Shown: positions 42,541 through 52,604, counted from the stretch's first letter. The stretch is DNA of 64,000 nucleotides from Arthrobacter bambusae (GCF_022606295.1 NZ_JAHHZS010000024.1:1-64000); one strand, 5' to 3'. Notes: generated by a model not told the origin, from the sequence alone. Numbers and translations are program-made.

Positions 42541-43323
42541 CTAGCAGCCCGACAACGCCCGTTGCGGGCGCGCCTGCCGGTAGAGATACCTGCCGCGCTC
42601 CGTGAATCCGGCGCCCTCGTACAGAGCCTGGGCAGCGGTATTCGGGGCCATCGCGAGCAGCCAGAACCCTGACACGCCTCGGTGACCGCCAGCCGTCAGA
42701 AGGGCGTCAAGCACTTGGCGCCCGAAGCCCCGCCGACGGTGTCCGGCCGCGGTTGCCATGCAGTAGATGCCTCCCCTGCCGTCCACCAAGGCAAGGCGTC
42801 CGACGGCGGCCGGGACGCCGTCGTCGTCCGTCACGAGGGCGTAGACCGAGGGGCAAGACACGAGGATCTTCCGGGCGATCTCCAGCTCGGCGTCGCCGCC
42901 GCGCCCGTCGACGGACCACCACAGCCGCAGCCACTCTTCGGACGGCTCCTCGGAGATCTCGACGTCGTTCGGCAGGTCACCGCGGGGAGCGCCGGGAGGT
43001 GTGTCAGCCGCGCGGACCAGGATGAGGGTCTCGGATTGCCGGGTGAATCGCTGCGCATCGAGCACAGCGTTGAGGCCCGCGCTCCGCTCGTCGTCGAAGA
43101 CCTGGAAGATCAGCGGCAGGCGCCGGGAGCGATACCACTGCGAGGCGGCCCGTACTGCAGACTCGTGGTCATCGGCCTCTTCCCTCGGCCAGACCGAGTT
43201 GGCCCGCTGGGTGACGCCACCGGCCGCACGCATGACCCATCCCCCGGTGTCCTCACGATCCAGGGCCGGCCAAGCCTGGTCCATCAGCGCTTCGACCAAT
43301 ACCAGGCTCATATCCTGCGCCAC
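42541..43323 (-). CDS. GNAT-family N-acetyltransferase
   Basis: A 260-residue protein with a C-terminal GNAT domain: the acetyl-CoA motif A is AAGHRRRGFGRQVLDALL (Q/RxxGxG/A as RRRGFG), followed by APNTAAQALYEGAGFTERGRYLYRQ, motif B. The N-terminal 130 residues resemble the degenerate first half of double-GNAT proteins (QRANSVWPREEADDHESAV, ERSAGLNAVLDAQRFTRQSE). Substrate unknown. GTG at 43323 or ATG four codons later. It is transcribed downstream of aspS, from which a strong terminator hairpin separates it. Confidence 0.88.
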   Translation of the reverse strand: MAQDMSLVLVEALMDQAWPALDREDTGGWVMRAAGGVTQRANSVWPREEADDHESAVRAASQWYRSRRLPLIFQVFDDERSAGLNAVLDAQRFTRQSETLILVRAADTPPGAPRGDLPNDVEISEEPSEEWLRLWWSVDGRGGDAELEIARKILVSCPSVYALVTDDDGVPAAVGRLALVDGRGGIYCMATAAGHRRRGFGRQVLDALLTAGGHRGVSGFWLLAMAPNTAAQALYEGAGFTERGRYLYRQARPQRALSGC

Positions 43324-43358
43324 GCGTCCTCCTCGAAATCAATCGCCGTCATGGTACG

Positions 43359-43391
43359 CCGGAGGCCCCCGCGATATGCGGGGGCCTCCGG
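43359..43391. terminator. Strong hairpin between aspS and the GNAT gene
   Basis: A 14-bp perfect stem (arms 43359-43372 and 43378-43391) with a 5-nt GATAT loop lies 20 nt after the aspS stop. The following sequence on the minus strand has no U run (GTACCATG), so termination may be inefficient or use another factor, but the hairpin is very stable. Confidence 0.65.
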
Positions 43392-43411
43392 GCTACTTCT
43401 GCGGTGTCCTG

Positions 43412-45205
43412 CTACTCCGGCTTGGCTGCCGGCGCTGCCTGGGCCTTGGCTTCAGGCTTGAAGTCAACTCCGGCTTCCTTGCGCTGCTGCGCCGTGATGG
43501 GCGCGGGAGCAGCGGTCAGGGGGTCGTAGCCACCGCCGGACTTCGGGAACGCGATGACGTCGCGGATCGAGTCGACGCCGGCCAGCAGGGCCACCACGCG
43601 GTCCCAGCCGAAGGCCATGCCGCCGTGCGGAGGTGCGCCGTACTTGAAGCCCTCCAGCAGGAAGCCGAACTTGGTCTGCGCGTCTTCCTTGTCCAGGCCC
43701 ATGAGCTCGAAAACGCGCTCCTGCACGTCGCTCTCGTGGATACGGATGGACCCGCCGCCGATTTCATTGCCGTTGCACACGATGTCGTAGGCGTAGGACA
43801 GGGCCGCTTCCGGGTCCTTGTCGAAGGAGTCCAGGAACTCGGGCTTCGGGGAGGTGAAGGCGTGATGCAGGGCCGTCCACTGTCCGCCACCCACCGCGAC
43901 GTCACCCGAGGCGACTGCTGCGGCTGCAGGTTCGAACATCGGCGCGTCGACGATCCAGACGAAGGCCCAGTCCTTGGGATCGATCAGGCCGGTGCGGTGG
44001 CCGATCTCCACGCGGGCAGCTCCCAGCAGAGCGCGGGACGGGGACTTCTCGCCAGCGGCGAAGAAGATGCAGTCGCCGGGCTTGGCACCCACAGCGTCAG
44101 CCAGGCCGGCCCGCTCGGTGTCCGTGAGGTTCTTGGCAACGGGACCCGTGAGTTCGCCATCTTCCTTGAACAGCACGTACGCGAGGCCCTTGGCCCCGCG
44201 CTGCTTGGCCCATTCCTGCCAGGCGTCCAGCGCGCGGCGGGCCTGCGAGGCTCCGCCGGGCATGACGACGGCGCCGACGTACGGTGCCTTGAAGACACCG
44301 AAATTCGTGTCCTTGAAGAACTCCGTCAACTCGGTGAGTTCCAGGCCGAAGCGCAGGTCCGGCTTGTCGGAGCCGTACTTGGCCATGGCCTCGTGGTAGG
44401 TCATGCGGCGGATCGGCGTCGGGATTTCGACGTCGATCAGCTGCCACAGTGCCTTGACGATTCGTTCGCCAAGCTCGATGATGTCGTCCTGGTCAACGAA
44501 GCTGGCCTCGATGTCGAGCTGCGTGAATTCCGGCTGGCGGTCCGCACGGAAGTCCTCGTCGCGGTAGCAACGGGCGATCTGGTAGTACTTTTCGAAACCA
44601 CCAACCTGGAGCAGCTGCTTGAAAAGCTGCGGCGACTGCGGAAGCGCGTACCAGGAACCCGGTGCCAGACGCGCCGGAACAACGAAGTCGCGGGCGCCTT
44701 CCGGCGTCGAACGCGTCAACGTGGGAGTTTCGATCTCCACGTAACCCTGCTGGTGAAGGAGTTCGCGGGCCACGCGGTTCGCTTCGGAGCGCAGCCGCAG
44801 GTTGTGAGCGGGGCCGGGGCGGCGCAGGTCGAGGTAGCGGTGCTTGAGCCGTGCTTCCTCGCCGACCTCAACGTGCTCGTCAATCTGGAACGGAAGGGGA
44901 TCCGAAGTGTTGAGAATCACGACCTTCTCGGCGATGACCTCGATCTCACCCGTGGCGAGGGCCGGGTTCTCGTTGCCCTCGGGACGCTTGCTCACGGTGC
45001 CCACGATCTGCAGCACGTATTCATTGCGCAGGCCGTGGAAGACCTCTTCCTCGCGGACAACCACCTGGGCGACACCGGACGCATCACGCAGATCGACGAA
45101 GGCCACGCCACCGTGATCTCGGCGGCGGCCTACCCAGCCTGCCAGGGTGACGGTCTGTCCAATGTGCTCGGAACGCAAGGATCCGAGGTCATGTGTGCGC
45201 AGCAC
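43412..45205 (-). CDS. aspS: Aspartyl-tRNA synthetase, probably non-discriminating
   Basis: Class II synthetase with N-terminal OB anticodon domain, catalytic core and GAD insertion; 597 aa. Class II motifs: motif 2 in [28 protein letters not shown], motif 3 in [15 protein letters not shown]. In the anticodon domain [11 protein letters not shown] has His at residue 31, the residue linked in Pseudomonas AspRS to charging both tRNA-Asp and tRNA-Asn; E. coli has Leu there. A non-discriminating enzyme would need GatCAB to amidate Asp-tRNA-Asn, which lies outside the window. The tail [15 protein letters not shown] is a low-complexity extension. Confidence 0.95.
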   Translation of the reverse strand: MLRTHDLGSLRSEHIGQTVTLAGWVGRRRDHGGVAFVDLRDASGVAQVVVREEEVFHGLRNEYVLQIVGTVSKRPEGNENPALATGEIEVIAEKVVILNTSDPLPFQIDEHVEVGEEARLKHRYLDLRRPGPAHNLRLRSEANRVARELLHQQGYVEIETPTLTRSTPEGARDFVVPARLAPGSWYALPQSPQLFKQLLQVGGFEKYYQIARCYRDEDFRADRQPEFTQLDIEASFVDQDDIIELGERIVKALWQLIDVEIPTPIRRMTYHEAMAKYGSDKPDLRFGLELTELTEFFKDTNFGVFKAPYVGAVVMPGGASQARRALDAWQEWAKQRGAKGLAYVLFKEDGELTGPVAKNLTDTERAGLADAVGAKPGDCIFFAAGEKSPSRALLGAARVEIGHRTGLIDPKDWAFVWIVDAPMFEPAAAAVASGDVAVGGGQWTALHHAFTSPKPEFLDSFDKDPEAALSYAYDIVCNGNEIGGGSIRIHESDVQERVFELMGLDKEDAQTKFGFLLEGFKYGAPPHGGMAFGWDRVVALLAGVDSIRDVIAFPKSGGGYDPLTAAPAPITAQQRKEAGVDFKPEAKAQAAPAAKPE

Positions 45206-45350
45206 AGCATTCCTTTCAACATGATTTACAGGATCATGACAAAACGATCCCGTTCGAGTTTACCCGTACGGATGATGCACGGCCCCACCAGGCCAGGCCG
45301 GTTCCCGGCGACGTTGGCCGGGTTGACGCCCTTGGGGCGCCGGTGCGTGC

Positions 45351-46706
45351 CTAGCGCGTGGTGATGCGGACGTGGAGATCCTCGGGCGACGGCTCCCAGC
45401 TGGCCGGATCCGCGTCGACCTGCTCACCGCTGCGGATGTCCTTCACTTGGTGCTTGCCGTCGTCGTCGGTGAACCAGACGAAGGGAATGCCGCGTCGATC
45501 GGCGAATTTGATCTGCTTGCCGAACTTCTCTGCCTTCGCCGCAACTTCGGTTGCGATCCCCCGTCCGCGCAGCTGCGCCGCGACGTCCTGGGCGGCAGAC
45601 CAGCTGTCGTCGTTGTTCAAGGCCACGAGCACGGCCGTGGGCACCGAGCGCGACGCCGTCGCGAAGTCCTGGCTGAGGATGCGGGAGACGAGGCGGGTCA
45701 CCCCGATCGAGAGGCCGACGCCGGGAAACTTGCGGTTGCCCTTGCTGGCAAGGGCGTCGTAGCGGCCTCCGGAGCAAATGGAACCGAGCTGCTCGTGACC
45801 CACCAGGACGGTCTCGACGACGGTGCCGGTGTAGTAGTCGAGGCCCCGGGCGATGCTGAGGTCGGCAACAACCTTCCCGGGGGCACGCTGCACGGCGGCC
45901 TCGATGACTTGTTCCAGCTCACTGAGGCCCTCTTCAAGGAGCTCGTCCGAGACGCCAAGCGCCCGGACCTGGCCCACGAAGGACGTGTCCTCGGTGCGGA
46001 TGCCTGCAAGCTTCAGCGCGAGTGCCGCCTGCTCATCCGTGGCGCCAAGCTCATCCCTGAGCAATTCGGCAACTTTCGCTTCGCCGATCTTCTCAAGCTT
46101 GTCGATGCTGCGAAGGACGCCGGCAGTGTCCATGAGGCCGATGCCGCGGTAGAAGCCCTCCGCCAGCTTGCGGTTGTTGATGCGCAAACGGAAGTCCGGG
46201 ATGGGGAGGGCGCTCAGCGCTTCCGCAATCACGAGGGCAATCTCGACGTCGTAGCGGAACGGCAACTCGCCGTCGCCCACCACGTCGATGTCCGCCTGCG
46301 TGAACTCGCGGGCGCGGCCTTCCTGGGGACGTTCTCCCCGCCATACCTTCTGGATCTGGTAGCGGCGGAACGGGAAGGCAAGGTAGCCGGCGTTCTCGAC
46401 GACGTAGCGGGCAAACGGCACCGTGAGGTCGAAGTGGAGGGCCAGGGCATGGGGATCTGCCTTGTCGGACTTTCCGCCCTCGCCGGCGGCGTCTTCGTCT
46501 TCCTGCAGGCGACTGAGGCCGTACACCTCTTTGTCGATCTCGCCCTTGCGGAGGAGCTGTCCCACCGTTTCCACAGCGCGGGTCTCGATGGAAGAGAAGC
46601 CATGGAGTTCGAACGTCTTGCGCAACGTGTCCAGCACATGCAGTTCCACCAACCGCTCCTGGGGAAGCCACTCGGGGAATCCGGACAGGGAGGCGGTACG
46701 AGCCAT
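45351..46706 (-). CDS. hisS: Histidyl-tRNA synthetase
   Basis: Class II synthetase, 451 aa. HFDLTVPFARYV is motif-like near residue 90, FRRYQIQKVWRGERPQEGRAREFTQADIDVVG is motif 2, and the histidine-specific region GLDYYTGTVVE with CSGGRYDAL follows; motif 3 is GVGLSIGVTRL. The C-terminal anticodon domain starts at SVPTAVLVALNN. No His-rich leader peptide was found upstream. The start at 46706 is followed upstream by 100 nt and the divergent cyclophilin gene. The 145-nt gap to aspS (45206-45350) contains the aspS promoter and no gene. Confidence 0.96.
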   Translation of the reverse strand: MARTASLSGFPEWLPQERLVELHVLDTLRKTFELHGFSSIETRAVETVGQLLRKGEIDKEVYGLSRLQEDEDAAGEGGKSDKADPHALALHFDLTVPFARYVVENAGYLAFPFRRYQIQKVWRGERPQEGRAREFTQADIDVVGDGELPFRYDVEIALVIAEALSALPIPDFRLRINNRKLAEGFYRGIGLMDTAGVLRSIDKLEKIGEAKVAELLRDELGATDEQAALALKLAGIRTEDTSFVGQVRALGVSDELLEEGLSELEQVIEAAVQRAPGKVVADLSIARGLDYYTGTVVETVLVGHEQLGSICSGGRYDALASKGNRKFPGVGLSIGVTRLVSRILSQDFATASRSVPTAVLVALNNDDSWSAAQDVAAQLRGRGIATEVAAKAEKFGKQIKFADRRGIPFVWFTDDDGKHQVKDIRSGEQVDADPASWEPSPEDLHVRITTR

Positions 46707-46800
46707 GGTGGAATTTTCTCCTCAACGATTGCGCGGGCCGGACCGCCGCCACGAACCACGGCCGATTCGGCTTAGCTTGGGCGGGCGTCCAGCCAGTCAT

Positions 46801-46831
46801 GCATAAACTATGTGCGGCAGCCAGTTTATGC
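46801..46831. promoter_or_regulatory. Inverted repeat between hisS and the cyclophilin gene
   Basis: GCATAAACT (46801-46809) and AGTTTATGC (46823-46831) are perfect inverted repeats around a 13-nt spacer, AT-rich compared with the surroundings, in the intergenic region from which both divergent genes must be transcribed. It could be an operator or two overlapping -10 elements (TAAACT reads in the plus sense, TAGTTT in the minus sense). Confidence 0.4.
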
Positions 46832-46913
46832 TTTCGGCGCCTGCACATCTAATGCGGGCACCACGGTCTGGCTTGCTTGCGATGGAAGCTTGTCCAGACA
46901 ACCAGGAGGACCT

Positions 46914-47738
46914 TTGTCTACAAGGCCGCGGGACAACCGTGAAGCCAAACGGCGCATCAGGCAGATGGAAGCCAAGCGCGAGCTTCGGCGTGCACAGGGC
47001 AAGCGCCGCCGCAGGGACAACGTGATCGCCGTCGGCGTGGGTGCCGCCGCCTTGATTGCCGCCGTCGTGCTCCAACTCACGGTGTTCAACTCGAACCCGA
47101 GCGAGTCGGAGTTCGCCGCGGCGCAGGCCGGACTCAGTTCGCCGTCGGCCCCAGCCTCTGCGAGCCCATCCGCTTCCGCCGCCGCGACAGGCTCGAATAG
47201 TGCCGGCATTCCCAAACCGGACACCGCTGCAGGGAAGACTTTCGTCGGCCAGCTCAGCCTCAACGGAGGCGCCGTCGGCGTCGAACTGGATGGTACGACG
47301 GCTCCCCAGGCCGCGGCCGTGTTCAAATCGCTGACTGATGCGAGCTACTACAGCGGGCTCAAGTGCCCTCGACTGACCACCGCTGACAACTTCGCGGTGC
47401 TGCAGTGCGGAGCCAAGGGCGCGGACACCACCGATGACCCCAACTTCCACTGGGGACCGCTGGAGAACACCCCCGCCAACAACACCTACCCGGCGGGAAC
47501 CATCGCCGTCGCCAGGACGGGCGATAACGCCTACGGCAACGGGCACCAGTTCTTCATCGTGTACAAGGACACGGTCATTCCCCCGGATTCTGCCGGCGGG
47601 TACACGGTGGTGGGCAAGGTGACGAGCGGCATGGATGTCGTGACGAAGATTGCCCAGGCAGGTATTAATCCGGGCAGCAGCGCCACCGACGGCGCCCCTG
47701 TGGCACCTGTCACGATAGACTCGTTTTCTCTGAAGTAA
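46914..47738 (+). CDS. Membrane-anchored cyclophilin-type peptidylprolyl isomerase
   Basis: Peptidyl-prolyl cis-trans isomerase of the cyclophilin family, probably acting outside the membrane. The TTG at 46914 follows AGGAGG by 4 nt and gives 274 aa beginning STRPRDNREAKRRIRQMEAK, a basic cytoplasmic tail. One membrane segment (NVIAVGVGAAALIAAVVLQL) follows, then a Ser/Ala/Pro-rich linker, then the cyclophilin domain (ELDGTTAPQAAAVFKSLTDASYY, GNGHQFFIVYKDT, GGYTVVGKVTSGMDVVTKI). Similar PpiB proteins lie between hisS and relA in other actinobacteria. Upstream frame extension is not used. Confidence 0.9.
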   Translation: MSTRPRDNREAKRRIRQMEAKRELRRAQGKRRRRDNVIAVGVGAAALIAAVVLQLTVFNSNPSESEFAAAQAGLSSPSAPASASPSASAAATGSNSAGIPKPDTAAGKTFVGQLSLNGGAVGVELDGTTAPQAAAVFKSLTDASYYSGLKCPRLTTADNFAVLQCGAKGADTTDDPNFHWGPLENTPANNTYPAGTIAVARTGDNAYGNGHQFFIVYKDTVIPPDSAGGYTVVGKVTSGMDVVTKIAQAGINPGSSATDGAPVAPVTIDSFSLK

Positions 47739-47803
47739 CCAGCCCGGGCCACGGTCCACGGCGCATTACCTTAGTAATCCCTCCAAGCGAAAGACTTTTA
47801 GCG

Positions 47804-49312
47804 GTGACAGACAGTCAGAAATCCGACGAAACTGCAGTAGTGGCCAACGAAGAAGAGACTCAGGCGCCGGCGGCCGGGCAAACCGGCGTCGAATCAGCTG
47901 CCCCGGCAGACGACGCGGCCGAGTCCGCGCCGAAGCCTGCTTCTCCGGCACCGCGTCCTGCCCCCTCGCATGCGCCTTCTCCGGCGGCATTTGCTGCCCG
48001 CCCGAAAGCCTCGCCCAGCGTGATTCCGGCCGCGCCGGCGGCCCAGCCTACGGCTGTGTCCCTCGCGGAAGCCGCAAAGTGGGGGCGAGCCGAGGGTGAT
48101 GGCCACGTCTTCCTGACCATCGACGGCGAAGAGCAGCCGGTGGGACAGTACCCGGGAGTGAGCACCGACGAGGCGCTGGGATACTTCGCCCGGAAGTACG
48201 ACGACGTCGTGGCGCAGATCGTTTTGATGGAACACCGCGTGGAGTCCAAGGCCCCCGCAACCGACATGCAGAAGACGGTCGAGCACCTGCGCGAGCAGCT
48301 TGCCGAGCGGAACATGGTGGGCGACATTCGCACTGCGGAAGCCCGTCTCGATGCCCTGGCCGGACAGATTTCCGAGTTGGAGAAGTCAGAGAAGGCCGCG
48401 CACGACGCCGCCCGCTCCGCGGAACTCGCGGCACGCGAGGCGATCGTTGCCGAGGCCGAATCCATCGCGTCCCAGGATCCGTCCCAGGTGCAGTGGAAGA
48501 CGTCGAGCGCCCGCATGAACGAACTCTTCGAGAGCTGGAAGACGGCCCAGAAGAACGGCATCCGGCTTGGCCGAAGCAACGAGGACGCCCTGTGGAAGCG
48601 GTTCCGCTCGGCGCGTACCGTCTTCGACCGCCACCGCCGCGCCTACTTCTCCCAGTTGGACAGCACCAACTCGGCCGCGAAGGTCGCCAAGGAACAGCTG
48701 ATCGTCGAGGCAGAAGCACTCTCCAGCTCCACGGACTGGGGTTTCGCGGCCGGCGAATACCGCCGCCTCATGGATCAGTGGAAGGCAACTCCCCGTGCAA
48801 GCCGCAAAGACGATGACGCCCTCTGGCTCCGTTTCCGCGCAGCCCAGGACGTCTTCTTCAGCAACCGCCAGGCGGCCAACGACGAGATCGACCAGCAATA
48901 CACTGCCAACCTTTCCGTCAAGGAAGAGCTCATCGTCGAGGCCCAGGCCCTGCTGCCGATCACGGACCTCAACGCTGCCAAGAAGGCCTTGCAGTCCATC
49001 CGTGACCGCTGGGAAGAAGCCGGAAAGGTCCCCCGCGCCGACATGGGCAGGATCGAAGCCGGCCTGCGCAAGGTCGAGGACGCCGTCCGCGACGCCGAAG
49101 AGGACAAGTGGCGCCGGAGCAATCCGGAGACAAAAGCCCGCACCAACAGCGCCCTGTCACAACTCGAGGCAGCCATCGCCGGCCTCAAGGAAGACCTGGA
49201 AAAGGCTGAAAAGGCCGGAGACCAGCGCCGCATCAAGAACGCCCGTGAGGCCCTTGAGGCCCGCGAGGCTTGGCTGGACCAGATCCAGCGTTCAGCGAGC
49301 GACCTCGCCTAG
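47804..49312 (+). CDS. DUF349 domain-containing coiled-coil protein
   Basis: A 502-residue protein. The first 90 residues are a Pro/Ala/Glu/Ser-rich disordered region. Then comes a small domain (WGRAEGDGHVFLTIDGEEQPVGQYPG) and three to four helical DUF349 repeats recognisable by WKTxxxxxR and WxxFRxAxxxFxxxRR patterns: ALWKRFRSARTVFDRHRRAYF, ALWLRFRAAQDVFFSNRQAA, and WEEAGKVPRADM. A coiled coil precedes them. The function of DUF349 is not settled. GTG start, 66 nt after the cyclophilin gene and on the same strand; a strong hairpin follows it. Confidence 0.9.
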   Translation: MTDSQKSDETAVVANEEETQAPAAGQTGVESAAPADDAAESAPKPASPAPRPAPSHAPSPAAFAARPKASPSVIPAAPAAQPTAVSLAEAAKWGRAEGDGHVFLTIDGEEQPVGQYPGVSTDEALGYFARKYDDVVAQIVLMEHRVESKAPATDMQKTVEHLREQLAERNMVGDIRTAEARLDALAGQISELEKSEKAAHDAARSAELAAREAIVAEAESIASQDPSQVQWKTSSARMNELFESWKTAQKNGIRLGRSNEDALWKRFRSARTVFDRHRRAYFSQLDSTNSAAKVAKEQLIVEAEALSSSTDWGFAAGEYRRLMDQWKATPRASRKDDDALWLRFRAAQDVFFSNRQAANDEIDQQYTANLSVKEELIVEAQALLPITDLNAAKKALQSIRDRWEEAGKVPRADMGRIEAGLRKVEDAVRDAEEDKWRRSNPETKARTNSALSQLEAAIAGLKEDLEKAEKAGDQRRIKNAREALEAREAWLDQIQRSASDLA

Positions 49313-49327
49313 TAGTACAGCTTGATC

Positions 49328-49375
49328 GAACAGGCTCCGTCCCGGTTATCCACATAGCCGGGACGGGGCCTGTTC
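49328..49375 (+). terminator. Terminator hairpin after the DUF349 gene
   Basis: 18-nt arms (49328-49345 and 49358-49375) pair fully with one G-U wobble around a 12-nt loop. It is 15 nt past the stop codon. No T run follows, so it resembles the U-less hairpins common in high-GC actinobacteria. Confidence 0.7.
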
Positions 49376-49405
49376 CCGTTGCGGCGGCCACGCAATGATT
49401 GCTGG

Positions 49406-50050
49406 ATGGCCCCGAGAATACCGCCCTCGCAGCACCAGGTCGTCCCTGCCCAGGAACTGTACGCCCCTAGCCCCCTGTTCACGTGGGCCGAGCTGCAATC
49501 GATGGCCGCGGACGGTGTGCTGACCCCGCTCTACGAGAAGAGCTTCACGCCTCCCGGCCTGGTCGTCACGCCGAGGCTTCGCGCCCGCGCGGCCGCCCTG
49601 GTGGTTCCGGACCGTATTCGCAGGAAGGTCATTGCAGGCCGCATGACGGCAGCCTGGATCTACGGTTGCGCGGATGCTCCCGAAAAACTTTCGCTCCTGG
49701 TGGATGCCAAACACCGTATATCGAGCGTGCGTTCGGCCCGTGGCTGCATCCTGCATGAAGTCCGCTTGGGCCAACTGGACGTGGTCAGCATCGGCGGCCT
49801 GCTCGTGACCAGTCCGCTCCGGACGGCCGTCGATGTGGCGCTTCACGTCGAAGCGGACCGGGCCCTGCCCGCACTGAGAATGCTGCTGTCCCAAGAGGAA
49901 CTGGGCGTCCGGCTGCGCCTCGTCACCCTCGCGGTGGAGGCGTCCGCGAGGGTGCCTCACAAAAAGGCTGCCTTGCGCAAGCTCGCCGCGCTGGCTCTGA
50001 GCGCTGACCCGCCGCCGGCCGGAGCATTCCAACCCAAGGAGGCCGCGTGA
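49406..50050 (+). CDS. AbiEi-antitoxin-like protein without visible toxin partner
   Basis: A 214-residue protein with an N-terminal part (QELYAPSPLFTWAELQSMAADGVLTPLYEKSF) like the winged helix of type IV AbiEi antitoxin-type proteins, followed by RRKVIAGRMTAAWIYGCADAPEKLSLLVD and ILHEVRLGQLDVVSIGGLLVTSPLRTAVDVA, the AbiEi C-terminal pattern. No AbiEii nucleotidyltransferase follows; the next gene is convergent relA, 11 nt away. Such orphan proteins are common in Arthrobacter and their role is unknown. The ATG at 49406 was preferred over TTG at 49379 because no ribosome binding site supports the longer form. Confidence 0.6.
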   Translation: MAPRIPPSQHQVVPAQELYAPSPLFTWAELQSMAADGVLTPLYEKSFTPPGLVVTPRLRARAAALVVPDRIRRKVIAGRMTAAWIYGCADAPEKLSLLVDAKHRISSVRSARGCILHEVRLGQLDVVSIGGLLVTSPLRTAVDVALHVEADRALPALRMLLSQEELGVRLRLVTLAVEASARVPHKKAALRKLAALALSADPPPAGAFQPKEAA

Positions 50051-50061
50051 GATGCTTCGAT

Positions 50062-52455
50062 TCAGCTTCTCCTGCGGTTCCCCGTGGTCCTGTAGACGTC
50101 GAAGACGCCGTCGATCCGGCGCACAGCGCTGAGTACATGGTGCAGGTACTTCGGGTCGCCCATTTCGAAAGCGAAGCGGGAGATGGCAACCCGGTCGCTG
50201 GACGTGTGCACCGAGGCTGCGAGGATGTTGACGTGGTTTTCGGACAGCACGCGGGTGACGTCCGAGAGCAACGACTTCCGGTCCAGTGCTTCCACCTGGA
50301 TCTCAACGAGGAAGACGCTGGATTGGGTCGGTGCCCACTCGACCTCGACGATGCGATCGGGCTGGTCACGGAGATCCGAGACATTCGTGCAGTCCGTGCG
50401 GTGTACCGACACTCCCGAGCCCCGGGTCACGAACCCGAGGATCGGATCGGGCGGTACGGGCGTGCAGCAGCGGGCCAGCTTCACCCAGACATCCCCGACG
50501 CCCCTGACTATGACGCCGGAGTCCGAGTACCGGGTCTTCTGGAGTTGCGAGGGAATACTGACTTCGTCGAGGTCCTCATCGGGCGTCTCATGGCCTCCGA
50601 GGTGCTCCATGAGCTTTTCCATGACGGACTGCGCCGAAGTATGGCCGTCGCCCACACCGGCGTACAGGCCGGAAATGTCGACGTAGTGGAACTCCTCTGC
50701 CACCGTGGACAGGGCGTCATGCGTCATGAGTCGCTGCAAGGGCAGGTTCTGTTTGCGCATCGCCCGGGTCAGCTGGTCCTTGCCGCGCTCGATGGCCTCT
50801 TCGCGGCGTTCCTTGCTGAACCACTGGCGGATCTTGTTGCGGGCCCGGGCGCTCTTGACGAAATGCTGCCAGTCCTGGCTCGGTCCTGCGCCTTCGGCCT
50901 TCGAGGTGAAGATCTCCACCCAGTCGCCATGATTGAGTTCGCTGTTGAGCGGTACCAGCTTGCCGTTGACGCGCGCACCTATGGTCCGGTGCCCCACCTC
51001 GGTGTGGACCGCATAAGCGAAGTCCACAGGCGTCGATCCAGCCGGCAACGCCATGACTTCGCCCTTCGGGGTGAAGACGAACACCTCGCGGGCGTTGATC
51101 TCGAAACGGAGCGAATCCAGGAACTCGCCCGGATCCGACGTTTCCTGCTGCCAGTCGACCAAGGAACGCAACCAGCCCATGTCGCCGTCCTTCGGGCTCC
51201 CCGGGCCGACGGCGGTCCGGTTGGGTTGGTCCTTGTACTTCCAGTGCGCTGCGACGCCGTACTCCGCGCGGCGGTGCATTTCGTGCGTGCGGATCTGGAT
51301 CTCGACGGGCTTGCCACCAGGGCCGATGACCGTGGTGTGCAGGGACTGGTACATGTTGAACTTCGGCATGGCGATGTAATCCTTGAACCGCCCCGGCAGG
51401 GGGTTCCACCGCGAATGCAAGGTGCCAAGAGCCGCATAACAGTCACGGACGGAATCCACCAGGACGCGCACGCCCATGAGGTCGTTGATGTCGTCGAAGT
51501 CCTTGTCCCGGACGATCATCTTTTGGTAGATCGAGTAGTAATGCTTGGGGCGGCCCGTGATCGTGGCCTTGATGCGTGCGACCCGCAGGTCTTCGGCAAT
51601 CTGGTTGCGGATGACGCTCAGGCTCTTCTCGCGTTCCGGAGTACGGTCCCCCACCATCCGGACGATCTCCTCGTACACCTTCGGGTACAAGGCGGCGAAA
51701 GACAGATCCTCAAGTTCCCATTTGATGGTGTTCATGCCGAGGCGGTGGGCCAGCGGCGCAAAGATCTCCAGGGTTTCGCGTGCTTTGCGTGCGGACGACT
51801 CTGCGGAAACAAAACGCCAAGTGCGGGCATTGTGCAGACGGTCCGCAAGCTTGATCATGAGCACGCGGATGTCCTTGGCCATGGCCACAACCATCTTGCG
51901 GACAGTCTCGGACTGCGCGGCCTCACCGAACTGGACCTTGTCGAGCTTGGTGACACCGTCCACGAGCATCGCGACTTCCGGGCCGAAATCACGGGTCAGG
52001 TCAGCGAGGGTGTAGGGAGTGTCCTCCACAGTGTCGTGCAAAAGCGCGGCGGCCAGGGTTGTTCCGGTGAGCCCCAGTTCCGCGAGGATCGTGGCCACCG
52101 CCACGGGGTGCGTGATGTACGGATCGCCGCTCTTCCGTTTCTGCCCCTGGTGGCTGCGTTCGGCCACCGTGAAGGCACGTTGGATCAGATCGAGGTCTTC
52201 CTTGGGGTTGTTGGCCCTGACCGTCCGCAGCAGCGGTTCGAGGATGGGCGAATAGGTGCTCGCGCCCCGTCCGGTCAATTTCGCCAGCCTGGAACGCGTC
52301 CGCTCGCGCCGTCCGGGGAACGTCGGGCGCACGCCCGGGCTGTCCACGGGCACACCATCCACCGTGCTGCCCGTAGCTGCAGTTGCGGTGCCGGGCACGC
52401 GGCTCAGGCCGTCCTCTCCGCCCGCCGGCGGCGCCGACGTCGTACGTTCCTCCAC
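50062..52455 (-). CDS. relA: Bifunctional (p)ppGpp synthetase/hydrolase
   Basis: Long RelA/SpoT-family enzyme that controls the stringent response. Domains in order: hydrolase (HD) with [31 protein letters not shown], synthetase with [20 protein letters not shown] and [27 protein letters not shown] with [25 protein letters not shown], a zinc-finger/CC region, and a C-terminal ACT domain. Both catalytic halves look intact. GTG at 52455 (797 aa) was chosen because AGAGGT lies 6 nt upstream; GTG at 52470 is possible. Unlike in mycobacteria, no apt gene lies between secF and relA. Confidence 0.96.
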   Translation of the reverse strand: MEERTTSAPPAGGEDGLSRVPGTATAATGSTVDGVPVDSPGVRPTFPGRRERTRSRLAKLTGRGASTYSPILEPLLRTVRANNPKEDLDLIQRAFTVAERSHQGQKRKSGDPYITHPVAVATILAELGLTGTTLAAALLHDTVEDTPYTLADLTRDFGPEVAMLVDGVTKLDKVQFGEAAQSETVRKMVVAMAKDIRVLMIKLADRLHNARTWRFVSAESSARKARETLEIFAPLAHRLGMNTIKWELEDLSFAALYPKVYEEIVRMVGDRTPEREKSLSVIRNQIAEDLRVARIKATITGRPKHYYSIYQKMIVRDKDFDDINDLMGVRVLVDSVRDCYAALGTLHSRWNPLPGRFKDYIAMPKFNMYQSLHTTVIGPGGKPVEIQIRTHEMHRRAEYGVAAHWKYKDQPNRTAVGPGSPKDGDMGWLRSLVDWQQETSDPGEFLDSLRFEINAREVFVFTPKGEVMALPAGSTPVDFAYAVHTEVGHRTIGARVNGKLVPLNSELNHGDWVEIFTSKAEGAGPSQDWQHFVKSARARNKIRQWFSKERREEAIERGKDQLTRAMRKQNLPLQRLMTHDALSTVAEEFHYVDISGLYAGVGDGHTSAQSVMEKLMEHLGGHETPDEDLDEVSIPSQLQKTRYSDSGVIVRGVGDVWVKLARCCTPVPPDPILGFVTRGSGVSVHRTDCTNVSDLRDQPDRIVEVEWAPTQSSVFLVEIQVEALDRKSLLSDVTRVLSENHVNILAASVHTSSDRVAISRFAFEMGDPKYLHHVLSAVRRIDGVFDVYRTTGNRRRS

Positions 52456-52554
52456 AAAAGCACCTCTCACGACTGACTTAATTCTCCCAGTCTATTCCCG
52501 CGGTAGACCTCTCCAAGAACCGGTACCCAGATGACGGAACCGGGAACGAAAAAG

Positions 52555-52584
52555 GCCGGTCACCGCTTTTCAGCGGTGACCGGC
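52555..52584 (-). terminator. Rho-independent terminator of yajC-secD-secF
   Basis: In the minus sense GCCGGTCACCGC and GCGGTGACCGGC form a 12-bp perfect stem with a 6-nt loop, followed by CTTTTTCG. It lies 21 nt past the secF stop, upstream of relA (52471-52604 has no gene). Confidence 0.85.
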
Positions 52585-52604
52585 GCTTCGAGGGGAAAAC
52601 GAGG

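Noticed and set aside
45220-45238. CATGAT-N7-ATCATG inverted repeat upstream of aspS as an operator
   Set aside because: The arms are only 6 bp and no regulator or second site supports it.
46769-46801. Short frame M-H-D-W-L-D-A-R-P-S upstream of hisS as a possible His leader peptide
   Set aside because: It has one His codon only and no terminator hairpin with U tract follows before hisS.
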